Shown here piece after piece: positions 15,401-24,468 of a stretch of 64,000 nt of DNA. The position numbers were made by a program, and so were the translations under genes. The notes below the pieces were generated by a model. It saw nothing but the letters and a program-made list of their open reading frames with translations, was not told where the DNA came from and searched no databases. Position 1 is the first letter of the stretch. Each line of letters begins with the position of its first letter. Source of the stretch: Synchiropus splendidus (Eukaryota > Chordata > Actinopteri > Syngnathiformes > Callionymidae); NCBI RefSeq assembly GCF_027744825.2, contig NC_071334.1, positions 38,223,937 to 38,287,936 on the forward strand. Reading direction: 5' to 3'.

Positions 15401-18049
15401 AACACTTTTATGTTTGGCGTTCCGAAACCCACCATATCTCAGGCTGAAAAGCGTTTTTGTGCATTTTGCCATAACTTTTCAGGGAAGCTTCAGAATATGA
15501 AATTTTAACCTCCCACTATAGCAGAAAGGGTCTTTCTAGTAGTTGCACATCAAATCTATGCTGTCTGAAGTGTTTTTCGAAAGTTATCAACACTTTTATG
15601 TTTGGCGTTCCGAAACCCACCATATCTCAGGGTGAAAAGCGTTTTTGTGCATTGTGCCATAACTTTTCAGGGAATATTCAGAACATGAACTTTTAACCTC
15701 CCACTATCGCAGAAAGGGTCTTTCTAGTAGGTGCACATCAAATCTAAGCTGTCTGAAGTGTTTTTCGAAAGTTATCAACACTTTTATGTTTGGCGTTCCG
15801 AAACCCACCTTATCTCAGGCTGAAAAGCCTTTTTGTGCATTGTGCCATAACTTTTCAGGGAAGCTTCAGAACATGAAATTTTAACCTCCCACTATAGCAG
15901 AAAGGGTCTTTCTAGTAGCTGCAAATCAAATCTAAGCTGTCTGAAGTGTTTTTCGAAAGTTATCAACACTTTTATGTTTGGCGTTCCGAAACCCACCTTA
16001 TCTCAGACTGAAAAGCGTTTTTGTGCATTGTGCCATAACTTTTCAAGGAAGCTTCAGAACATGAAATTTTAACCTCCCACTATAGCAGAAAGGGTCTTTC
16101 TAGTAGTTGCACATCAAATCTAAGCTGTCTGAAGTGTTTTTCGAAAGTTATTAACACTTTTATGTTTGGCGTTCCGAAACCCACCTTATCTCAGGCTGAA
16201 AAGCGTTTTTGTGCATTGTGCCATCACTTTTCAGGGAAGCTTCAGAACATGAAATTTTAACCTCCCACTATAGCAAAAAGGGTCTTTCTAGTAGTTGCAC
16301 ATCAAATCTAAGCTGTCTGAAGTGTTTTTCGAAAGTTATTAACACTTTTATGTTTGGCGTTCCGAAACCCACCTTATCTCAGGCTGAAAAGCGTTTTTAC
16401 GCATTGTGCCATAACATTTCAGGGAAGCTTCAGAACATGAAATTTTAACCTCCCACTATAGCAGAAAGGGTCTTTCTAGTAGTTGCACATCAAATCTAAG
16501 CTGTCTGAAGTGTTTTTCGAAAGTTATCAACACTTTTATGTTTGGCGTTCCGAAACCCACCTTATCTCAGGCTGAAAAGCGTTTTTGTGCATTGTGCCAT
16601 AACTTTTCAGGGAAGCTTCAGAACATGAAATTTTAACCTCCCACTATAGCAGAAAGGGTCTTTCTAGTAGTTGCACATCAAATCTAAGCTGTCTGAAGTG
16701 TTTTTCGAAAGTTATCAACACTTTTATGTTTGACGTTCCGAAACCCACCTTATCTCAGGCTGAAAAGCGTTTTCACGCATTGTGCCATAACTTTTCAGGG
16801 AAGCTTCAGAACAGGAAATTTTAACCTCCCACTATTGGAGAAAGGGTCTTTCCAGTAGTTGCACATCAAATCTAAGCTGTCTGAAGTGTTTTTCGAAAGT
16901 TATCAACACTTTTATGTTTGGCGTTCCGAAACCCACCTTATCTCAGGCTGAAAAGCGTTTTTGTGCATTGTGCTATTACTTTTCAGGGAAGCTTCAGAAC
17001 ATGAAATTTTAACCTCCCACTATAGCAGAAAGGGTCTTTCTAGTAGTTGCACATCTAATCTAAGCTGTCTGAAGTGTTTTTCAAAAGTTATTAACACTTT
17101 TATCTTTGGCATTCCGAAACCCACCTTATCTCAGGCTGAATAGCGTTTTTACGCATTGCGCCATAACTTTTCAGGGAAGCCTCAGAACATGAAATTTTAA
17201 CCTCCCACTATAGCAGAAAGGGTCTTTCTAGTAGGTGCACATCAAATCTAAGCTGTCTGAAGTGTTTTTCGAAAGTTATCAACACTTTTATGTTTGGCGT
17301 TCCGAAACCCACCTTATCTCAGGCTGTAAAGCGTTTTTACTCATTGTGCCATAACTTTTCAGGGAAGCTTCAGAACATGAAATTTTAACCTCCCACTATA
17401 GCAGAAAGGGTCTTTCTAGTAGTTGCACATCAAATCTAAGCTGTCTGAAGTGTTTTTCGAAAGTTATCAACACTTTTGTGTTTGGCATTCCGAAACCCAC
17501 CTTATCTCAGGCTGAAAAGCGTTTTTGTGCATTGTGCCATAACTTTTCAGGGAAGCTTCAGAACATGAAATTTTAATCTCCCACTATAGCAGAAAGGGTC
17601 TTTCTAGTAGTTGCACATCAAATCTAAGCTGTCTGAAGTGTCTTTCGAAAGTTATCAACACTTTTATGTTTGGCGTTCCGAAACCCACCTTATCTCAGGC
17701 TGAAAAGCGTTTTTGTGCATTGTGCCATAACTTTTCAGGGAAGATTCAGAACATGAAATTTTAACCTCCCACTATAGCAGCAAGGGTCTTTCTAGTAGGT
17801 GCACATCAAATCTAAGCTGTCTGAAGTGTTTTTCGAAAGTTATTAACACTTTTATGTTTGGCGTTCCGAAACCCACCTTATCTCAGGCTGAAAAGCGTTT
17901 TTACTCATTGTGCCATAACTTTTCAGGGAAGCTTCAGAACATGTAATTTTAACCTCCCACTATAGCAGAAAGTGTCATTCTAGTAGGTGCACATCAAATC
18001 TAAGCTGTCTGAAGTGTTTTTCGAAAGTTATCAACACTTTTATGTTTGG
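12410..18049. repeat. Tandem duplication of a 15-monomer (2,820-bp) satellite block
   Basis: Diagnostic variants recur exactly 2,820 bp (15 x 188) apart. Examples are the ACTCTTCAGGG and TTTTATCCTCCC variants at about 12471-12510 and 15291-15330, the CATCACTTTTC variant near 13402 and 16222, and the CTATTACTTT variant near 14153 and 16973. The two copies abut at about 15229/15230 and look almost identical; one visible difference is TTTTTCG at about 14821 against TCTTTCG at about 17641. Shared variants are lost before about 12409 and after about 18049. This is a recent higher-order duplication, probably by unequal exchange. Confidence 0.85.
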
Positions 18050-21000
18050 CGTTCCGAAGCCAACCTTATCTCAGGCTGAAAAGCGTTTTTACGCATTGTG
18101 CCATAACTTTTCAGGGAAGCTTCAGAACATGAAATTTTAACCTCCCACTATAGCAGAAAGGGTCTTTCTAGTAGGTCCACATCAAATCTAAGCTGTCTGA
18201 AGTGTTTTTCGAAAGTTATCAACACTTTTATGTTTGGTGTTCCGAAACCCACCTTATCTCACGCTGAAAAGCGTTTTTGTGCATTGTGCCATAACTTTTC
18301 AGGGAAGCTTCAGAACATGAAATTTTAACCTCCCACTATAGCAGAAAGGGTCTTTCTAGTAGTTGCACATCAAATCTAAGCTGTCTGAAGTGTTTTTCGA
18401 AAGTTATCAACACTTTTATGTTTGGCGTTCCGAAACCCACCTTATCTCAGGCTGAAAAGCGTTTTTGTGCATTGTGCCATAACTTTTCAGGGAAGCTTCA
18501 GAACATGAAATTTTAATCTCCCACTATAGCAGAAAGGGTCTTTCTAGTAGTTGCACATCAAATCTAAGCTGTCTGAAGTGTTTTTTGAAAGTTATCAACA
18601 CTTTTATGTTTGGCGTTCCGAAACCCACCTTATCTCAGGCTGAAAAACGTTTTTGTGCATTGTGCCTTAACTTTTCAGGGAAGCTTCAGAACATGAAATT
18701 TTAACCTCCCACTATAGCAGAAAGGGTCTTTCTAGTAGTTGCACATCAAATCTAAGCTGTCTGAAGTGTTTTTCGAAAGTTATCAACACTTTTATGTTTG
18801 GCGTTCCGAAGCCAACCTTATCTCACGCTGAAAAGCGTTTTTACGCATTGTGCCATAACTTTTCAGGGAAGCTTCAGAACATGAAATTTTAACCTCCCAC
18901 TATAGCAGAAAGGGTCTTTCTAGTAGGTGCACATCAAATCTAAGCTGTCTGAAGTGTTTTTCGAAAGTTATCAACACTTTTATGTTTGGTGTTCCGAAAC
19001 CCACCTTATCTCAGGCTGAAAAGCGTTTTTGTGCATTGTGCCATAACTTTTCAGGGAAGCTTCAGAACATGAAATTTTAACCTCCCACTATAGCAGAAAG
19101 GGTCTTTCTAGTAGTTGCACATCAAATCTCAGGTGTCTGAAGTGTTTTTCGAAAGTTATTAACATTTTTATGTTTGGCATTCCGAAACCCAACTTATCTC
19201 AGGCAGAAAAGCGTTTTTACGCTTTGTGCCATAACTTTTCAGGGAAGCTTCAGAACATGAAATTTTAACCTCCCACTACAGCAGAAAGGGTCTTTCTAGT
19301 AGTTGCACATCAAATCTAAGCTGTCTGAAGTGTTTTTCGAAAGTTATCAACACTTTTATGTTTGGCGTTCCGAAACCCACCTTATCTCAGGCTGAAAAGC
19401 GTTTTTGTGCATTGTGCCATAACTTTTCAGGGAAGCTTCAGAACATGAAATTTTAATCTCCCACTATAGCAGAAAGGGTCTTTCTAGTAGTTGCACATCA
19501 AATCTAAGCTGTCTGAAGTGTTTTTCGAAAGTTATCAACAGTTTTATGTTTGGCGTTCCGAAGCCAACCTTATCTCAGGCTGAAAAGCGTTTTTACGCAT
19601 TGTGCCATAACTTTTCAGGGAAGCTTCAGAACATGAAATTTTAACCTCCCACTATAGCAGAAAGGGTCTTTCTAGTAGGTGCACATCAATTCTAAGCTGT
19701 CTGAAGTGTTTTTCGAAAGTTATCAACACTTTTATGTTTGGCGTTCCGAAACCCACCTTATCTCAGGCTGAAAAGCGTTTTTGGGCATTGTGCCATAAAT
19801 TTTCAGGGAAGCTTCAGAACATGAAATTTTAACCTCCCACTATAGCAGAAAGGGTCTTTCTAGTAGTTGCACATCCAATCTAAGCTGTCTGAAGTGTTTT
19901 TCGAAAGTTATTATCACTTTTATGCTTGGCATTCCGAAACCCAACTTATCTCAGGCAGAAAAGCGTTTTTACGCATTGTGCCATAACTTTTCAGGGAAGC
20001 TTCAGAACATGAAATTTTAACCTCCCACTATAGCAGAAAGGGTCTTTCTAGTAGGTGCACATCAAATCTAAGCTGTCTGAAGTGTTTTTCGAAAGTTATC
20101 AACACTTTTATGTTTGGCGTTCCGAAGCCAACCTTATCTCAGGCTGAAAAGCGTTTTTACGCATTGTGCCATAACTTTTCAGGGAAGCTTCAGAACATGA
20201 AATTTTAACCTCCCACTATAGCAGAAAGGGTCTTTCTAGTAGGTGCACATCAAATCTAAGCTGTCTGAAGTGTTTTTCGAAAGTTATCAACACTTTTATG
20301 TTTGGTGTTCCGAAACCCACCTTATCTCACGCTGAAAAGCGTTTTTGTGCATTGTGCCATAACTTTTCAGGGAAGCTTCAGAACATGAAATTTTAACCTC
20401 CCACTATAGCAGAAAGGGTCTTTCTAGTAGTTGCACATCTAATCTAAGGTGTCTGAAGTGTTTTTCGAAAGTTATTAACATTTTTATGTTTGGCATTCCG
20501 AAACCCAACTTATCTCAGGCAGAAAAGCGTTTTTACGCTTTGTGCCATAACTTTTCAGGGAAGCTTCAGAACATGAAATTTTAACCTCCCACTATAGCAG
20601 AAAGGGTCTTTCTAGTAGTTGCACATCAAATCTAAGCTGTCTGAAGTGTTTTTCGAAAGTTATCAACACTTTTATGTTTGGCGTTCCGAAACCCACCTTA
20701 TCTCAGGCTGAAAAGCGTTTTTGTGCATTGTGCCATAACTTTTCAGGGAAGCTTCAGAACATGAAATTTTAATCTCCCACTATAGCAGAAAGGGTCTTTC
20801 TAGTAGTTGCACATCAAATCTAAGCTGTCTGAAGTGTTTCTTGAAAGTTATCAACACTTTTATGTTTGGCGTTCCGAAACCCACCTTATCTCAGGCTGAA
20901 AAACGTTTTTGTGCATTGTGCCTTAACTTTTCAGGGAAGCTTCAGAACATGAAATTTTAACCTCCCACTATAGCAGAAAGGGTCTTTCTAGTAGTTGCAC

Positions 21001-22544
21001 ATCAAATCTAAGCTGTCTGAAGTGTTTTTCGAAAGTTATCAAGACTTTTATGTTTGGTGTTCCGAAACCCACCTTATCTCAGGCTGAAAAGCGTTTTTGT
21101 GCATTGTGCCATAACTTTTCAGGGAAGCTTCAGAACATGAAATTTTAACCTCCCACTATAGCAGAAAGGGTCTTTCTAGTAGTTGCACATCAAATCTAAG
21201 GTGTCTGAAGTGTTTTTCGAAATTTATTAACATTTTTATGTTTGGCATTCCGAAACCCAACTTATCTCAGGCAGAAAAGCGTTTTTACGCTTTGTGCCAT
21301 AACTTTTCAGGGAAGCTTCAGAACATGAAATTTTAACCTCCCACTATAGCAGAAAGGGTCTTTCTAGTAGTTGCACATCAAATCTAAGCTGTCTGAAGTG
21401 TTTTTCGAAAGTTATCAACACTTTTATGTTTGGCGTTCTGAAACCCACCTTATCTCAGGCTGAAAAGCGTTTTTGTGCATTGTGCCATAACTTTTCAGGG
21501 AAGCTTCAGAACATGAAATTTTAATCTCCCACTATAGCAGAAAGGGTCTTTCTAGTAGTTGCACATCAAATCTAAGCTGTCTGAAGTGTTTTTCGAAAGT
21601 TATCAACAGTTTTATGTTTGGCGTTCCGAAGCCAACCTTATCTCAGGCTGAAAAGCGTTTTTACGCATTGTGCCATAACTTTTCAGGGAAGCTTCAGAAC
21701 ATGAAATTTTAACCTCCCACTATAGCAGAAAGGGTCTTTCTAGTAGGTGCATATCAATTCTAAGCTGTCTGAAGTGTTTTTCGAAAGTTATCAACACTTT
21801 TATGTTTGGCGTTCCGAAACCCACCTTATCTCAGGCTGAAAAGCGTTTTTGTGCATTGTGCCATAACTTTTCAGGGAAGCTTCAGAACATGAAATTCTAA
21901 CCTCCCACTATAGCAGAAAGGGTCTTTCTAGTAGTTGCACATCCAATCTAAGCTGTCTGAAGTGTTTTTCGAAAGTTATTATCACTTTTATGCTTGGCAT
22001 TCCGAAACCCAACTTATCTCAGGCAGAAAAGCGTTTTTACGCATTGTGCCATAACTTTTCAGGGAAGCTTCAGAGCATGAAATTTTAACCTCCCACTATA
22101 GCAGAAAAGTTCTTTCTAGTAGTTGCACATCAAATCTAAGCTGTCTGAAGTGTTTTTCGAAAGTTATCAACACTTTTATGTTTGGCATTCCGAAACCCAC
22201 CTTATCTCAGGCTGAAAAGCGTTTTTGTGCATTGTGCCATAAATTTTCAGGTAAGCTTCAGAACATAAAATTTTAATCTCCCACTATAGCAGAAAGGGTC
22301 TTTCTAGTAGTTGCACATCAAATCTAAGCTGTCTGAAGTGTTTTTCGAAAGTTATTAACACTTTTATTTTTGGCGTTCCAAAACCCACCTTATCTCAGGC
22401 TGAAAAGCTTTTTTCCGCATTGTGCCATAACTTTTCAGGGAAGCTTCAGAACATGAAATTTTAACCTCCCACTATAGCAGAAAGGGTCTTTCTAGTAGTT
22501 GCACATCAAATCTAAGCTGTCTGAAGTGCTTTTCGAAAGTTATC

Positions 22545-22550
22545 AACACT
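22545..22550. repeat. Polinton target-site duplication, left copy (AACACT)
   Basis: AACACT is the last satellite hexamer before the element. The same hexamer restarts the satellite at 42415-42420, after both inserted elements. Its AA also remains at 39708-39709, next to the right Polinton end. A 6-bp duplication is the length expected for Polinton/Maverick integration. Confidence 0.85.
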
Positions 22551-22766
22551 AGAGAGAGGAAGGAAACCACTATCTGTCAAACCTGTAATGATTTATTGAT
22601 TTATGGCTCCCGAAGTAATAAACCCCAACCCCTCCGGAAGTAATAAAGCCCCTCCCCCTTTTTATATCAAAAAGAAATTAAAATAATAACCCACTCCGGT
22701 TTTTATATCAACAGGAAATTAAAATAATAACCTCCCCCTTGTTTTATGACGGGAAGGAAAATAACG
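22551..22766 (+). repeat. Polinton left terminal inverted repeat
   Basis: It starts AGAGAGAGGAAGGAAACC and matches the reverse complement of 39491-39707 with only a few substitutions and small indels, up to the shared AAAATAACG. Inside it are two related direct sub-repeats of about 35 bp around TTATATCAAMARGAAATTAA, and paired CGGAAGTAATAAA motifs. Polinton ends are thought to be covalently bound to the priming protein during replication. Confidence 0.93.
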
Positions 22767-22786
22767 GTGGTTGAGAGGGGAAGCTT

Positions 22787-22809
22787 CACCCTTGTGTGAT
22801 ACAAGGGTG
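22787..22809. other. Perfect 9-bp hairpin just inside the left terminal repeat
   Basis: CACCCTTGT, a 5-base loop GTGAT, then ACAAGGGTG. The arms are exact reverse complements. It lies 20 bp inside the end of the left inverted repeat and has no counterpart that I saw inside the right repeat. Function unknown. Confidence 0.7.
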
Positions 22810-22810
22810 G

Positions 22811-23148
22811 GGGTCGGTTACATCCTCACAGACGCAACAAATGGTTAAGCATGGCGGGGGTGTCAGGTAGGATCTGTGGGAGGGTGGGGTGTGGGGGGTC
22901 GGTTGCATCCTCTCAGACGCAACAAATGGTTAAGCACGGTGGGGGTGTCAGGTAGGAACCATGGGAGGGTGGGGTGTGGGGGATCGGTTGCATCCTCTCA
23001 GACGTAACAAATGGTTAGACACGGCAGGGGGGCCAGGTAGGGTCTGCGAGAGGGAGGGGTGTGGGGCGTCGGCTACATCCTCACAGACGCAACAAATGGT
23101 TAGACACGGCAGGAGGGCCAGGTAGGGTCTGTGGGAGGAAGGGGTGTG
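22811..23148. repeat. 85-bp G-rich minisatellite, four copies
   Basis: GGTCGGTTRCATCCTC blocks recur at 22811, 22896, 22981 and 23066, an 85-bp period. Each unit also carries CAGACGYAACAAATGGTTA. The first two units contain GGGAGGGTGGGGTGTGGGG-type runs (near 22877-22898 and 22962-22982) that fit a canonical G-quadruplex pattern on the + strand. The later units are weaker. No open frame was found. Confidence 0.88.
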
Positions 23149-23396
23149 ATGAGGCTTCGTGGATTACCTTGAGGATGTGGGTAAAAGATGTGATATTATT
23201 TCTGGTTTAAACATTCTAGAAGTTATTTAACAGCTTATGAAGCAGTTTTTCATTCTTGAAATATTTCTTAAAGATAAAACAGTAGAAAGAAAACACTTTT
23301 TTTTTAAAGTCTTCACTCATAGTTCAAATGACACAGCCACCAACTCATGCACCATTTTTCAAAATGTGTTTAAAACAGATAATTTGTACATGTCTG
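23149..23396. other. AT-rich spacer without recognised genes
   Basis: Non-coding sequence between the two minisatellites. I see no gene, RNA or clear motif in it. Confidence 0.5.
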
Positions 23397-23892
23397 AGAA
23401 ATACTTTTAGTTTTCAGAAAATAAAGTTGAGTGAACAAGTGTAAAACAAAAGAAAGAAATACTTTTAGTTTTTCAGAAAATAAGGTTGAGTGAACAAGGG
23501 TAAAACAAAAGAAAGAAATACTTTTAGTTTTTCAGAAAACAAGGTTGAGTGAACAAGGGTAAAACAAAAGAAAGAAATACTTTTAGTTTTTCAGAAAATA
23601 AGGTTGAGTGAACAAGTGTAAAACAAAAGAAAGAAATACTTTTAGTTTTTCAGAAAATATGGTTGAGTGGACAAGTGTAAAACAAAAGAAAGAAATACTT
23701 TTAGTTTTTTCAGAAAATAAGGTTGAGTGAACAAGTGTAAAACAAAAGAAAGAAATACTTTTAGTTTTTCAGAAAATATGGTTGAGTGAACAAGTGTAAA
23801 ACAAAAGAAAGAAATACTTTTAGTTTTTCAGAAAATAAGGTTGAGTGAACAAGGGTAAAACAAAAGAAAGAAATACTTTTAGTTTTTCAGCA
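23397..23892. repeat. 59-bp minisatellite, about 8-9 copies
   Basis: GAAATACTTTTAGTTTTTCAG followed by a GTTGAGTGAACAAG block and AAAACAAAAGAAA recurs every 58-60 bp from about 23397 to 23892. Copies differ at a few positions (AAGGGTAA or AAGTGTAA, ATAAGG or ATATGG). The last copy is truncated after CTTTTAGTTTTTCAG. Confidence 0.92.
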
Positions 23893-24468
23893 TTAGTTCA
23901 GACGACACAGCTATTCAACTCATATGACTTTCTGCTGAATCAGTCTATTTAATTTTATACCCCGGTTTGAAACAATGCATTTTTACTTATTCAGGAAATA
24001 CTTTCAAACAGCTGGGGTGACAACTGGTATTATGCCTGACTCTTTCTCAGACACTGAAACAGAGTCTGTGATAATTGGTTAATTTACAGGGGAGACGTGA
24101 GTTCTTTCCCACACGATTGAATCTTCAAAAGAGACGATTTGAAGGCAGATCTCATTGACTTTCAGACAACGTTGTTTAGGCCGTGTTCACACCCAGGCCA
24201 CCCCACCTGTAGACCTTCCTTTTCAAATTGCGCCATTTGGTGGAGGGTCGGTTCACACCTCTGAGCTACCTAACAGACACGGGGCTCTTCCTGTGTTGTT
24301 TTGAAGTATTCAAATCAACAAAGGCGTCGCCTAGGCCCTGCCCACACAAACGGAGTATTTAGGTGACCCTGATTCAGACCACATTTTACATCAGTTCAGG
24401 GGTAACCTTTGCTGTTGACCAGACCTCCCAGAACCTTAGCCGCCTCTCCAAACGACTCCAGGCCTACC
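23893..24468 (+). promoter_or_regulatory. Upstream region of the seven-exon gene with a TATA-like box
   Basis: Unique sequence with no open frame, upstream of the ATG at 24469. A TATA-like GTATTTA lies at 24355-24361, about 110 bp before the ATG, which itself has a strong start context (CTACCATGG). Two related stretches, TTCACACCCAGGCC near 24186 and TTCACACCTCTGAG near 24250, might be duplicated control elements. This is inference from position and sequence only. Confidence 0.35.

Larger units (their letters stand above)
1..22550. repeat. 188-bp satellite array, left block (~120 monomers)
   Basis: A continuous head-to-tail tandem array with a 188-bp period: GTTCCGAAACCC-type starts recur at 1, 189 and onward. 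Monomers differ by scattered substitutions and rare 1-bp indels. Most monomers carry a HindIII site (AAGCTT inside GGGAAGCTTCAG) and a TTTCGAAA palindrome. Short open frames of 60-79 codons recur in both orientations, but they are the same repeat read through and I do not regard them as genes. The array stops at AACACT (22545-22550), where the Polinton begins, and resumes in phase after 42414. The monomer family was not recognised by name. Confidence 0.97.

Noticed and set aside
39..17143. Repeated 60-79-codon open frames in the left satellite on both strands
   Set aside because: They are the same 188-bp repeat read in one frame and are interrupted at random by variants. Their positions follow monomer spacing, not gene structure.
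1..22550. CRISPR array
   Set aside because: Units are directly adjacent, 188 bp long, without unique spacers, in a eukaryotic setting.
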